A model generated the notes under the pieces. That model made no database searches, was not told where the DNA came from, and saw only the letters and a list, made by a program, of their open reading frames with translations. From positions 40,867 to 104,866 of the forward strand of contig JAUSOF010000051.1 in the NCBI GenBank assembly GCA_030656145.1: DNA of 64,000 nucleotides. The letters are read 5' to 3'. The DNA comes from Pseudomonas sp. Its GTDB lineage: Bacteria; Pseudomonadota; Gammaproteobacteria; Pseudomonadales; Pseudomonadaceae. Position 1 is the first letter of the stretch. Each line of letters opens with the position of its first letter. Position numbers and translations under genes: made by a program. This document shows, piece after piece, positions 36,583-45,095 of this stretch.

Positions 36583-37188
36583 ATGCGTGCAGGGTTAATG
36601 AGTGCGATTTTTACCCTGTTGTTCTGGGGGCAGGTCGCGCTGGCGGACACCGTGCTGGTCGTTGGCGATAGTATCAGCGCGGCTTTCGGCATTGATACCC
36701 GTCAGGGTTGGGTCGCTTTGCTGGAAAAGCGCCTGGTTGACCAGGGTTATGAACACCGGGTGGTGAATGCCTCGATCAGTGGCGATACCGCTGCAGGCGG
36801 CGCCGCCCGGCTGCCTGGGCTGCTTGTCGAGCACCAGCCAAACCTGGTGGTTTTAGAGCTGGGCGGCAATGATGGCTTGCGTGGCCAGGCCCCAGCTCAA
36901 TTGCAACAGAATCTTGCGTCGATGATTGAACAGGCGCATGGCGCGGGTGCCAGGGTGCTGCTGCTGGGGATGCGTCTACCGCCTAATTACGGCGTGCGCT
37001 ATACAACGGCGTTTGCGCAGGTATTCGCCAGCCTGGCGGAGGAGAAGCAGGTGGCTTTTGTGCCTTTCTTCCTTGAGGGAGTTGGCGGCGTACCCGACAT
37101 GATGCAGCGTGATGGCATTCATCCGACGGCGGCAGCCCAGTCGCTACTCTTGGAAAACCTTTGGCCGACTCTGCAATCGCTGCTTTGA
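36583..37188 (+). CDS. tesA: Arylesterase / acyl-CoA thioesterase TesA (GDSL family)
   Basis: A 201-residue periplasmic SGNH hydrolase. A signal peptide ends near VALAD; block I is VVGDSISAAFG (nucleophile serine), block II the SGD segment, block III GGNDG and block V DGIHP. It matches P. aeruginosa TesA closely from memory. The ATG at 36583 has GGAG seven bases upstream; 36598 is a weaker alternative. It hydrolyses fatty acyl esters or thioesters and is divergent from the ABC genes, a known arrangement. Confidence 0.93.
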   Translation: MRAGLMSAIFTLLFWGQVALADTVLVVGDSISAAFGIDTRQGWVALLEKRLVDQGYEHRVVNASISGDTAAGGAARLPGLLVEHQPNLVVLELGGNDGLRGQAPAQLQQNLASMIEQAHGAGARVLLLGMRLPPNYGVRYTTAFAQVFASLAEEKQVAFVPFFLEGVGGVPDMMQRDGIHPTAAAQSLLLENLWPTLQSLL

Positions 37189-37246
37189 CAGGCTTTTCCA
37201 TGGCAGGTGTTTCGGCTAATGTGGCGCCCCCGCCTAGGAGCCACAA

Positions 37247-37531
37247 ATGCCGCGTTCTGCCTGGTCCCTGTACGCCTATCAATTGATCGAGCCGGACGAG
37301 CAGCTTGATCTGTTCGCCTGCCGTGAAGTGCGCGTGCACTTGGTTGCGCGTCAGCTCGAGCTGGGCGGTTTTGCCGATCGCACCTTGTGCGGCGGCTTGT
37401 TACCGGCGCAGCCGCTATGGCGTGAGCTGAGCAAGACCATGCTGCGTGATACGCGCCTGTGTTCGGCTTGCCGTGCGACCCTCGACGCACAGCGCCGTGG
37501 CCAGCGGCTCCTCTGGCCTGAGCGCTTGTGA
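37247..37531 (+). CDS. Conserved small cysteine-containing protein
   Basis: A 94-residue soluble protein without signal peptide. Cysteines occur at LFACRE, RTLCGGL and the CxxC of TRLCSACRATL; the last pair could bind zinc. I recall a similar small hypothetical gene at this position, between tesA and an L,D-transpeptidase, in P. aeruginosa. The conserved order and good codon use support a real gene. Function unknown. Confidence 0.65.
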   Translation: MPRSAWSLYAYQLIEPDEQLDLFACREVRVHLVARQLELGGFADRTLCGGLLPAQPLWRELSKTMLRDTRLCSACRATLDAQRRGQRLLWPERL

Positions 37532-37845
37532 GAAAACTCGCGGACAGTGATGGTGTCATCTACGTGCGTTGCATTAGCTGAGTACCAGGTGACCTTTTGC
37601 TGTCTTTTGGTGAAGGCACTTGCTCGTTCCACAACACGCCGGACGATTTTTGCCGCCATTGTGCGTTGCAATCAGTAATGCCTGGCTTTTGCTCGCTACC
37701 CTTGCAAAGTGCCGCCCATAAGGGCGCGTGGTCGACATCGCCTTGCGGTGGTTATGGTCGGTATGTGGTGGCTGTGGCATTGGATATTTTCACAACCGCT
37801 GTACAATCATTTACTAAATTGTCAGCCATTTTGAAGGATTTCCGG
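37532..37845. other. Intergenic region upstream of the L,D-transpeptidase
   Basis: This 314-base gap has one recognisable element, the promoter at 37780-37807. The transpeptidase frame is open back to 37597, but that extension lacks a signal peptide, so it is treated as non-coding. No terminator for the small upstream gene stands out. Confidence 0.4.
37780..37807 (+). promoter_or_regulatory. Candidate promoter of the L,D-transpeptidase gene
   Basis: TTGGAT (37780-37785), a 16-base spacer and TACAAT (37802-37807) lie about 40 bases before the start. The -10 is good, the -35 moderate. Confidence 0.45.
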
Positions 37846-38805
37846 ATGTTGTCGCGTGTTCCTACCGTCGCCCGCTGCTTGTCACTCTGCGCGTTGTTCG
37901 GCGCCAACGCTGTGGTTGCCATGGAGTGGCCTTTGCCGCCGCCCGGTGAGGACATCGTCGGCCAGGTGCAGGTGATTACAGCCAAATACGAAGATACCTT
38001 TGCTGATCTCGGCGTGGCCAACGATCTGGGTTATCTGGAAATGATCGCAGCCAACCCTGGGGTTGATGCCTGGCTGCCAGGCGAAGGTACGGAAATCGTC
38101 CTGCCCACGCGTTTTATTTTGCCGCCGGGACCGCGCGAGGGGATCGTGATCAATCTCGCCGAGTACCGCCTGTATTACTACCCGAAAGGGCAAAACGTGG
38201 TGCATACCTACCCGCTTGGGATCGGTCGCGAAGGCTGGAGTTCGCCAGTGGCTGATGCGCGCATTACCGTCAAGACACCGAATCCTGGCTGGACCCCGCC
38301 AAAATCGATTCTTGAGGAACATGCCGCCAATGGCGATCCGCTGCCGGCTTATGTACCGCCGGGGCCGAATAACCCGCTGGGCCCCTACAAAATGGCATTG
38401 TCGGTGCCCGGTTACCTGATCCATGGCACGAACAAGAAGTTCGGCATCGGGATGCGTGTCAGCCACGGTTGTTTCCGCATGCTTAACCATAACGTATTGC
38501 AACTGGCGGATATGGCGCCGGTTGGCACGGCTGTGCGCATCATCAACGAGCCATACAAGTTCGGCGTGAGTAACGGCAAGGTGTATCTGGAGGCGCATGC
38601 TCCTCTGGACGATACGGGCGAGTCTTCCGTTGTCGACCGCCATGCTGCCGTGGTCAACACGCTGCTTAAGCGTGAAGAGCTGGGCAACCTGCGGCTGGAC
38701 TGGGATATGGTGCGCGAAGTGGTCGCGGCTGAAGATGGTTTGCCGGTACCCATTGCCGAGTCAGGTGTGGTGATTGCCGATAGCGCAGCCATTGAGATGC
38801 TGTAA
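37846..38805 (+). CDS. L,D-transpeptidase (YkuD family, ErfK/YbiS-like)
   Basis: A 319-residue periplasmic enzyme. After the signal peptide (cut near VVAMEW) comes a LysM-like segment (VITAKYEDTFADL to LPGEGTEIVLP) and then the YkuD catalytic domain with IHGTNKKFGIG and the active site SHGCFRML. These enzymes form 3-3 peptidoglycan cross-links or attach lipoproteins to the wall. The next gene downstream encodes OprI, the murein lipoprotein homologue, so an Lpp-anchoring role is an attractive inference. The ATG at 37846 has AAGGA eight bases before it. Confidence 0.92.
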   Translation: MLSRVPTVARCLSLCALFGANAVVAMEWPLPPPGEDIVGQVQVITAKYEDTFADLGVANDLGYLEMIAANPGVDAWLPGEGTEIVLPTRFILPPGPREGIVINLAEYRLYYYPKGQNVVHTYPLGIGREGWSSPVADARITVKTPNPGWTPPKSILEEHAANGDPLPAYVPPGPNNPLGPYKMALSVPGYLIHGTNKKFGIGMRVSHGCFRMLNHNVLQLADMAPVGTAVRIINEPYKFGVSNGKVYLEAHAPLDDTGESSVVDRHAAVVNTLLKREELGNLRLDWDMVREVVAAEDGLPVPIAESGVVIADSAAIEML

Positions 38806-39151
38806 ATAAGGGGCTGTTTGCCAGTCCTCTTACAGGTGCCCTGAGCATCTACCAACCCCCTCGATCAATGCGACCACTGGCCATAGCAGTGCGCAGCCGA
38901 ATCAAGTGTGGCTTCGCATGGCTAACGTAAGGCTGCAGCTTTGCTGCTCAGGGCCATGGTGTGGTTGTGCGCGCAGTGGCGGGTATCGCGAGTGGCTGGT
39001 GTGTGCGGCCAATCTAACTTGGGCAACGCTGGTTTAGTGCATCGCTGGTTTAGTTGTTCAGGGTGATATGGGCGCGCTGCATGTGGTTTGTGCGCCCACA
39101 AAAAAGCCGATCCGTTTAAAGGGATCGGCTTTAGTTAGCCTTGAAGGGCTA
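38806..39151. other. Intergenic region between the L,D-transpeptidase and oprI
   Basis: This 346-base gap between convergent genes holds the oprI terminator at 39099-39132 and an 11-bp direct repeat, GCTGGTTTAGT, at 39027-39037 and 39043-39053 (period 16). No tRNA, ORF or promoter that I trust is present. Confidence 0.4.
39099..39132 (-). terminator. Rho-independent terminator of oprI
   Basis: Read on the minus strand, an 11-bp perfect stem (39122-39132 with 39103-39113) and an eight-base loop are followed by a run of U residues (plus-strand A run at 39101-39105). It begins 20 bases after the oprI stop. A textbook terminator for a very abundant transcript. Confidence 0.9.
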
Positions 39152-39403
39152 TTACTTGCGGCTTGCTTTTTCCAGCATACGCAGAGCGCGCTCATTGGCT
39201 TCATCAGCAGTTTGCTGAGCCTTCTGAGCTGCGGCCATAGCGTCGTCAGCCTTGCGATAGGCTTCATCGGCACGGGCTTGAGCGCGAGCAGCTGCGTCTT
39301 CAGTAGCGGTCAGACGTGCTTCAGTTTCTTTGGTCATGCTGGTGCAGCCGGTAGCCAGAACTGCGGCCAAAGCCAGAGCAGAAAGTTTCAAAACGTTATT
39401 CAT
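39152..39403 (-). CDS. oprI: Major outer-membrane lipoprotein OprI (Lpp-like)
   Basis: An 83-residue lipoprotein. The lipobox is LATGC with Cys20 acylated, followed by an alanine-rich heptad-repeat helix (about residues 25-78) that should form a trimeric coiled coil, and the C-terminal lysine (SRK) that links to peptidoglycan in Lpp. AGGGGA lies five bases before the ATG. A 10-codon leader ORF with its own ribosome site overlaps the start (39400-39432). It ends in a strong terminator. Confidence 0.94.
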
Positions 39404-39432
39404 CGGGTTCCCCTTGAGGTGGAATTTTCCAT
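39400..39432 (-). CDS. Leader micro-ORF overlapping the oprI start
   Basis: Ten codons encoding [17 protein letters not shown] lies nine bases before its ATG, and its TGA overlaps the oprI ATG (ATGA). The arrangement is that of translational coupling. It may be a genuine leader peptide that tunes oprI translation, or a chance ATG in a purine-rich leader. The oprI gene has its own ribosome site inside this ORF. Confidence 0.4.
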
Positions 39433-39766
39433 AAAAGCAATCTCCTTACAGTAGGAAATTGGCCGGCGTACATACTACTCATAACTTTTAGTAAGTAAAT
39501 GTGGCCTGCGCAAGCTAAGGATGTTTTTTTTCATCTAAGCCAAGGATGTGGCGAATAGTTGTGATTTTTTTGTATGAAAAACATCCAGTTCTCGTTGTTT
39601 TCGCTGTGTCTCGGCGGTTGCTGCTATAAGTCCTCAGGTTGTGGACGTATCGAGTGCCACAGTGAGGCGTTCACAGCGCCGCAACGATTGCTTGAGCGAG
39701 GGCCATGTGAGCGGTGTATGAGCAAGGCTGGACGGCGACTTAACTATCAATAACGGAGGTTCACTC
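39404..39766. other. Divergent regulatory region of oprI and the GntP permease
   Basis: This 363-base AT-rich stretch (poly-T and poly-A runs near 39525-39585) should hold the promoters of both flanking genes. On the minus strand, TTACTT-N18-TATGTA (around 39470-39500) is a moderate candidate for oprI. A repeated AAGC-N-AAGGATG motif occurs twice near 39510-39550. No ORF besides the oprI leader. Confidence 0.35.
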
Positions 39767-41143
39767 ATGCTTGGGAATGCGGGGCTGCTGGCTGGTTTGG
39801 CTTTACTGATGTTCATGGCCTTGCGTGGCGTGAATATATTCATTGCCGCCTTGATCTGCGCCCTGGTGGTGGCGCTGACTAATGGCTTGCAAGCGCCACA
39901 AGCCTTGCTTGAGTATTTTCCTTTTGGCCCGTTGGGCGCCTTCACCTTTGCCGGCAAGTTCTTCGTACTGTTCCTCTGCGGCGCTATATTCGGCAAGGTA
40001 ATGGCCGCAAGCCAGGCAGCTAGCAGCATCGCTCAGGCCATTACACGAAGCCTCGGCATTGGTCGGACGCTGTGGGTAACCATGCTGGTCTGTGCCTTGC
40101 TGACGTATGGCGGTGTGGTGGTTTTCGTGGTGATTTTCACCATGTATCCACTGGGAATCACCCTGATGCGCGAGGCCAATCTGCCCAAGCGTCTGTTCTG
40201 TGCTGCTACCGCTTTGGGGGCCGGAACCTTCACCATGACCGCAATGCCGGGCACACCCTCGATTCACAATGTGATCGCTGCCAGCGCCTTGGGCACTGAC
40301 CTTTATGCTGGCGCCTGGATCGGTGTGGCCGCGAGCGTATTGATGGTTGCGATGGGCATGGCTTATGTTCAGCGTGAGTGGCGCCTGGCGCGTGAGCGCG
40401 GCGAGGGCTTTGAGGCTAATGCCCAGGACATGCGCATGGAGCAACTAGCCAGTGCGCCGGGAGCCGGGCCGCACTGGGGTTTGGCTGTGGTGCCGATTCT
40501 TGTGGTTTTGGGCATCATCTTGCTGCCGCGTTTACTGCTGTTGAGTGGTTCGGTCACGCCCGGGCAGGGGGTGTTGGGCCAGTTGCTGGGTTTCAGCCTG
40601 CAGCAGCCGATTCTCTGGCCCAGCTTGGCTCTGGTGCTTGCGACCGGGGTTGCGGTTCTTTTGTTCGCGGGCCTGCGGCGCAATACGCTCGCACTGCTCG
40701 GGCAGGGGGCTGATGATGCAATCATGCCGCTGCTGAATACCGCAGCGGTGATTGGCTTTGGTGGCGTGGTCACTCAGACGCCTGGGTTCGCTCAGTTTTC
40801 CCAGTGGATCCTGACGGTAGACTTACCACCGCTATTGTCGATCTTTGCTTCAGTCAGTGTGGTTTCCGGGATCGTCGGCTCTTCTTCTGGGGGGCTGCAA
40901 ATATTCATGCAGACCCTGGCGCCAAAATACCTGGAAATGGGGGTGGAGCCTGAAGTCCTGCACCGCATAGCCAATATCGCCTCAGGTGGCTTTGACTCGC
41001 TGCCACACTGCGGGGCAGTGATTGCCATGCTGATGATCATGGGCTTGAACCACAAGCAGGCTTACAAGGACATTTTCATCGTGACGGTATTGATTCCGGT
41101 GATCGCGGTGCTGTGCTGCATCGCTGTTTTGAGTGTGCTCTAG
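39767..41143 (+). CDS. GntP family permease
   Basis: A 458-residue inner-membrane transporter with about 12 helices, of the gluconate:proton symporter superfamily. The run GGVVVFVVIFTMYPLGITLM and the later SVVSGIVGSSSGGLQIFMQ and NIASGGFDSLPHCGAVI are characteristic. GntP relatives carry gluconate, D-serine, glycerate or other small hydroxy acids; the substrate is not evident, and no catabolic genes are adjacent. GGAGG precedes the ATG. Confidence 0.85.
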   Translation: MLGNAGLLAGLALLMFMALRGVNIFIAALICALVVALTNGLQAPQALLEYFPFGPLGAFTFAGKFFVLFLCGAIFGKVMAASQAASSIAQAITRSLGIGRTLWVTMLVCALLTYGGVVVFVVIFTMYPLGITLMREANLPKRLFCAATALGAGTFTMTAMPGTPSIHNVIAASALGTDLYAGAWIGVAASVLMVAMGMAYVQREWRLARERGEGFEANAQDMRMEQLASAPGAGPHWGLAVVPILVVLGIILLPRLLLLSGSVTPGQGVLGQLLGFSLQQPILWPSLALVLATGVAVLLFAGLRRNTLALLGQGADDAIMPLLNTAAVIGFGGVVTQTPGFAQFSQWILTVDLPPLLSIFASVSVVSGIVGSSSGGLQIFMQTLAPKYLEMGVEPEVLHRIANIASGGFDSLPHCGAVIAMLMIMGLNHKQAYKDIFIVTVLIPVIAVLCCIAVLSVL

Positions 41144-41267
41144 ACGAGGGCTCTCACGCCCTTGGCGTGTTCGTCTTTACGTGAATGAACATGCCGAGGT
41201 CGCGTCGTCCGGAAAATATCGCTAAGGTACAACTATCGTTTTGCAGGTTATTTTCAGAGGAGTTGCA

Positions 41268-41549
41268 ATGAGCGAGGCGTTGTCCATTCACCATGACCTT
41301 AGTAGTCATCAGTTCGAGACCACAGTGGATGGTGATCGTGCCTACCTGGCCTATATGGATCTGGGCAAGCAGACGTTGGACATTTACCGCACCTTTGTTC
41401 CCAACTCGTTGCGCGGTCGCGGCATCGCCGCAGCACTGACCGAGCACGCATTGCTCTACGCCGACCGCATGGATTACGTGGTGATTCCCTCGTGTTCCTA
41501 CGTCGAGCGCTATATGGAGCGTCGTCAGCGCCATAGCGTCAAAGGCTGA
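41268..41549 (+). CDS. Small GNAT-fold N-acetyltransferase (NATD1/YjdJ-like)
   Basis: A 93-residue protein of the minimal GNAT class. The acetyl-CoA loop is SLRGRGIAAALTEHAL and the C-terminus has the conserved IPSCSYVERYMER of the COG2388 family. AGAGGAG precedes the ATG at 41268; the frame opens earlier at 41241 without support. The substrate is unknown. A bidirectional terminator separates it from the convergent DAHP synthase gene. Confidence 0.88.
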   Translation: MSEALSIHHDLSSHQFETTVDGDRAYLAYMDLGKQTLDIYRTFVPNSLRGRGIAAALTEHALLYADRMDYVVIPSCSYVERYMERRQRHSVKG

Positions 41550-41563
41550 AGGCAAGGATTATG

Positions 41564-41591
41564 AAAACGCCGGGCATAGCCCGGCGTTTTT
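41564..41591. terminator. Bidirectional terminator between the GNAT gene and DAHP synthase
   Basis: A 12-bp perfect stem (41564-41575 with 41579-41590) with ATA loop ends in TTTTT on the plus strand and in a shorter U run on the minus strand. It lies between the two convergent stops and can serve both. Confidence 0.9.
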
Positions 41592-41604
41592 ACATCTGCT
41601 GCAC

Positions 41605-42693
41605 CTAGCCGCGGTGGCGCTTGGGCAGTACATCCTTGAGTTTGGCATGCATGCTGCGCAGGGTTTTTTCGGTGCTTTCCCAGTCGATGCAGGCGTCCGT
41701 TACGGATACGCCGTATTTAAGCTGGTTGAGATCTTTCGGGATCGACTGGCTACCCCAGCCCAAATGGCTCTCGACCATCAGGCCGACAATTGATTGGTTG
41801 CCTTCAAGAATCTGGTTGGCAACGTTGTCCATAACCAGGGGCTGCAATGCCGGGTCCTTGTTCGAGTTGGCATGGCTGCAGTCGACCATGATGTTCGGGC
41901 GAATACCGGCCTTGGTCAGTTCCTGCTCGCACACAGCAACGCTTACCGAGTCGTAGTTCGGCTTGCCATTGCCGCCGCGCAGCACCACATGACCGTAGGC
42001 ATTACCCTTGGTGGTGACGATGGACACGCCACCTTCCTGGTTGATGCCGAGGAAGCGGTGCGGGCTGGAAACTGACTGCAGCGCGTTGATCGCGACGGTC
42101 AGGCCGCCATCGGTACCGTTCTTGAAGCCAACCGCCGAAGACAAGCCCGAGGCCATTTCGCGGTGGGTCTGGGATTCGGTGGTGCGGGCGCCGATAGCCG
42201 ACCAGCTGATCAGATCTTGCAGGTACTGCGGGGAAATCGGGTCCAGCGCCTCGGTGGCGGTAGGTAGGCCCATTTCTGCAAGGTCACGCAGTAGCTTGCG
42301 GCCGATGTGCAGGCCGTCCTGGATCTTGAATGAGTCATCCAGGTAGGGGTCATTGATCAAGCCCTTCCAGCCTACAGTGGTACGCGGCTTTTCAAAGTAC
42401 ACGCGCATCACCAGATACAGGCTATCCGACACTTCTGCGGCAAGCACCTTGAGGCGCTCAGCGTATTCGTGGGCAGCTTTGATGTCGTGAATCGAGCAGG
42501 GCCCGACTACCACGAACAAACGATGGTCTTTGCCATCGAGGATGTCGCGAATCACCTGGCGACCAGTCGCGACGGTGTGCAGTGCGGCATCGGTCAGCGG
42601 AATTTCGCGCTTTAACTGATCGGGAGTGATCAGGGTTTCGTTGGAGGCAACGTTCAGGTCATCGATCGGTAAGTCAGCCATCGTGCTTTTCAT
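41605..42693 (-). CDS. 3-deoxy-7-phosphoheptulonate synthase (DAHP synthase, type I)
   Basis: A 362-residue enzyme for the first step of the shikimate pathway: phosphoenolpyruvate plus erythrose 4-phosphate to DAHP. Conserved segments include FVVVGPCSIHD, MRVYFEKPRTTVGWKG, GARTTESQTHREMASGLS, HVVLRGG and IMVDCSHANSNKD (metal-binding Cys/His). It matches AroF/AroG/AroH-type enzymes; which feedback class cannot be read. The start may be 42693 (MKSTMADLP) or 42681 (MADLP, the start I recall in P. aeruginosa); neither has a clear ribosome site. Confidence 0.94.
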   Translation of the reverse strand: MKSTMADLPIDDLNVASNETLITPDQLKREIPLTDAALHTVATGRQVIRDILDGKDHRLFVVVGPCSIHDIKAAHEYAERLKVLAAEVSDSLYLVMRVYFEKPRTTVGWKGLINDPYLDDSFKIQDGLHIGRKLLRDLAEMGLPTATEALDPISPQYLQDLISWSAIGARTTESQTHREMASGLSSAVGFKNGTDGGLTVAINALQSVSSPHRFLGINQEGGVSIVTTKGNAYGHVVLRGGNGKPNYDSVSVAVCEQELTKAGIRPNIMVDCSHANSNKDPALQPLVMDNVANQILEGNQSIVGLMVESHLGWGSQSIPKDLNQLKYGVSVTDACIDWESTEKTLRSMHAKLKDVLPKRHRG

Positions 42694-42747
42694 CAGGTCA
42701 GGGTCGTCAGGTCACGGGTGCCGGCCGCCAGCGATCCCCGTGTGGCG

Positions 42748-42771
42748 GAGCACAGCAAATATGAGCACAGC
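42748..42771. repeat. Direct repeat in the DAHP synthase leader
   Basis: GAGCACAGC occurs at 42748-42756 and again at 42763-42771, a 15-base period. The pair is enclosed by ATCCCCG and CGGGGAT arms (about 42734 and 42772), which could form a stem. It is 55-78 bases before the DAHP synthase start. Confidence 0.45.
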
Positions 42772-42847
42772 GGGGATACAGAACCTTAGCGCGTTAGGGG
42801 CGGGCGAGACAATGGGTCTAAGGTCGTTAAACGGAACGAAGCAGGGA

Positions 42848-43264
42848 TTACAGGCTGGTATTGGAGAACTCGGCCGCATGCTCTGCTATCCATTCTACGG
42901 CGATGCTCTCGATCTCCAGTTGTTCGCCCAGCTCCAGCTCGCGCTGGCGGCGGTAATGTTCGATCTGGCAGACCTGTTCGACCATGCGTGCGCGAAATAA
43001 CGTGTCTTCATCGATGAAGGCAATGCCGACCAGGTAATCGTCAGGCTGTTTACGGCACCAGGCAACTACCCCGGCGTAGCGGGCCTGCTCCCCAAGCAGG
43101 GGGATGTGAAGCTCTATCGCAGTGCCGCGCCGAAAGCCGCATTTTGAATTGCATGCCACTCCGCCGAGGCTGATATTGTTCAGCCGTTGCCTGGTGATAA
43201 AGGTGTGCTTGCGCACTACCAGCTCCACGGGCATGTCACTGGGGTGCCGCAGAAAATGTCGCAT
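42848..43264 (-). CDS. PilZ domain protein
   Basis: A 138-residue single-domain PilZ protein. The c-di-GMP motif is complete: RHFLR (R2-x3-R6) at the N-terminus and NNISLGG near residue 30. The C-terminal helix (about 85-135) is long and charged. It should bind c-di-GMP; the effector output is unknown. It could work with, but is not adjacent to, the cellulose locus. The start at 43264 has GGGAGG upstream, and a TATACT -10 on the minus strand lies at 43308-43313. Confidence 0.88.
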   Translation of the reverse strand: MRHFLRHPSDMPVELVVRKHTFITRQRLNNISLGGVACNSKCGFRRGTAIELHIPLLGEQARYAGVVAWCRKQPDDYLVGIAFIDEDTLFRARMVEQVCQIEHYRRQRELELGEQLEIESIAVEWIAEHAAEFSNTSL

Positions 43265-43307
43265 GACAACCGCCTCCCTATGCCGTCAATTTGACATCGT
43301 TATGGGC

Positions 43308-43313
43308 AGTATA
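43308..43313 (-). promoter_or_regulatory. Candidate -10 element for the PilZ gene
   Basis: TATACT on the minus strand lies 44 bases before the start. No good -35 is seen at the right distance, so the call rests on the -10 only. Confidence 0.3.
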
Positions 43314-43524
43314 GTGACTGAATTGCGATTGACTGACTTTGACGCGAGCTGCTGCTTGCTGGCCCCGGCCATTATTTTTCCTGTGGTTTTCATCCTCCAG
43401 GCTTGAGCGGTTGCCGTTGGGCGCGCTGAGAGCTCAACGGTGTTGACTTCATGCATCAGGCTGCGGCTATACAGTCGCTAGAAGAGCGCCCAGGCGCTCA
43501 TTTTCAACAGGTATCGAGGTAAGC

Positions 43525-44430
43525 ATGGACAAGGGAATGGGCGATAAATTAGTGCTGGCGATTTCCTCACGGGCCCTGTTCGACCTGAGTGAGAGCCACC
43601 GAGTGTATGAAGGGGAAGGTGTTGAGGCCTATCGTCGCTATCAGATCGGGCATGAGGATGAAATTCTCATGCCCGGCGACGCCTTTCCCTTGGTCGAGAA
43701 GCTGCTGGGGTTGAACGCCGTATTGGGCCAGACGCGGGTGGAAGTGATTCTGGTGTCGCGTAACAGCGCTGATACCGGGTTGCGCGCCTTTAACTCTATC
43801 CAGCATTACGGCCTGGGCATCTCGCGGGCAGCCTTTGTTGGCGGCCGTAGCCCCGACCCTTATCTGGCGGCGTTCGGTTGTCATCTGTTTCTTTCGACTC
43901 ACGCTGAAGATGTACGCAGTGCGCTGCGCTCGGGCTTTGGTGCGGCCACCATCCTTTCCGGTGGGGCGCGCCGGGCTGCGAGCAATGAACTGCGCATTGC
44001 CTTCGACGGTGATGCCGTGCTGTTTTCCGACGAGTCCGAGCGGGTCTATCAGCAGGGCGGCCTGGAAGCCTTCCAGAGCCATGAGCGTGAATCGGCCCGA
44101 GAGTTGCTCGGCGGCGGCCCCTTCAAGCCGTTCCTGGCCGCTCTGCATCGCTTGCAGCAGGAGTTTCCCGAGGAGGCTTGTCCGATTCGCACCGCCCTGG
44201 TTACTGCCCGCTCGGCACCGGCCCATGAGCGGGTGATCCGCACCTTGCGTGAGTGGAATATCCGCCTCGACGAGTCGTTCTTTCTGGGTGGGCTGGAGAA
44301 GGCGGCCATTCTCGAGACCTTCGGTGCCGACGTCTTCTTCGATGACCAAACGGGGCACTGTGAGAAAGCCCGTGAAGTCGTCGCTACCGGGCATGTGCCA
44401 CATGGCGTGAGTAACGAACCGCAGGCCTAG
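43525..44430 (+). CDS. Cytosolic 5'-nucleotidase family protein
   Basis: A 301-residue protein of the 5_nucleotid (PF06189-type) family related to eukaryotic cytosolic nucleotidase IA. Visible segments are VLAISSRALFDLSESHRVYEGEG, RIAFDGDAVLFSDESERVY (the DxD-like nucleophile region) and FFDDQTGHCE near the C-terminus (each quoted only in short parts). It should dephosphorylate nucleoside monophosphates. It stands alone before a universal stress gene, in an order I recall from P. aeruginosa. Confidence 0.83.
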   Translation: MDKGMGDKLVLAISSRALFDLSESHRVYEGEGVEAYRRYQIGHEDEILMPGDAFPLVEKLLGLNAVLGQTRVEVILVSRNSADTGLRAFNSIQHYGLGISRAAFVGGRSPDPYLAAFGCHLFLSTHAEDVRSALRSGFGAATILSGGARRAASNELRIAFDGDAVLFSDESERVYQQGGLEAFQSHERESARELLGGGPFKPFLAALHRLQQEFPEEACPIRTALVTARSAPAHERVIRTLREWNIRLDESFFLGGLEKAAILETFGADVFFDDQTGHCEKAREVVATGHVPHGVSNEPQA

Positions 44431-44594
44431 AGTTTGATGCGCTTCAAACCTCAATCTCGATACCCCTCCCGATGGCTTGCACGCCGTGTGCATATAACCA
44501 TTCGTCCTGAATGAGTGGTGTTTGGTTGACTTGCAGATTGCGCTGCTAAGCTCAAGTCAGGCCAGCCAGCCAGCTAGGCAGTCGAGGAGGCCAT

Positions 44595-45095
44595 GTGATT
44601 CGATCGATTCTCTATGCTACCGATCTTGGTCTTTATGCGCCCTATGTCCTGCAGCACGCACTGGCGTTGACGCGTGCGTTCAATGCCGGCCTGTATGTCG
44701 TGCATGCGGTGGAGCCCATGGGGCTGTTTGCCGAGTCGGTGTTGCAAACCTATCTGGATGAAGAGCAGCTCAAGGAGCTGCGCAGCAAGGGCCTGAGTAC
44801 GGTTATGGCAAGTATCGAACAGCGGGTACTGGAGGGCTTTCGTGATGAACTCGGCGAGTCTCGGCATGAGCTCGAGATTATCCGTGCGGTGCAGGTCGTA
44901 CAGGGTGATCCGCCCCTGGTTATTCTTGAAGAGGCGCATAAACGCGGGGTGGATATGCTGGTCGTCGGCAGCCACAGTCATGGTGCCGGCCTGGATATTC
45001 CGTTGGGTCGTACGGCTGCGCGTCTGGTGCAGCTGTCTGAAGTTCCGGTGTATCTGGTGCCGATGTTGCAGCACCGTGCCCGGGGTGAGACCTGA
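44595..45095 (+). CDS. Universal stress protein (UspA family)
   Basis: A 166-residue single Usp domain. The start MIRSILYATDLG, and the nucleotide-binding motif VVGSHSHGAGLDIPLGRTAARLVQ (G-2x-G-9x-G-S/T pattern, here SHSHG...LG-RTA) indicate an ATP-binding UspA-like protein. Translation starts at GTG 44595 with GAGGAGG just upstream. Role: general stress response; target unknown. Confidence 0.9.
   Translation: MIRSILYATDLGLYAPYVLQHALALTRAFNAGLYVVHAVEPMGLFAESVLQTYLDEEQLKELRSKGLSTVMASIEQRVLEGFRDELGESRHELEIIRAVQVVQGDPPLVILEEAHKRGVDMLVVGSHSHGAGLDIPLGRTAARLVQLSEVPVYLVPMLQHRARGET

Noticed and set aside
39027..39053. Two GCTGGTTTAGT copies, possible start of a repeat array
   Set aside because: Only two units and no spacer regularity; not a CRISPR and not extended elsewhere in the gap.
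38806..39060. Possible tRNA or small RNA in the gap before oprI
   Set aside because: No cloverleaf arms, no TTCRANNC-type T loop and no CCA end could be found.
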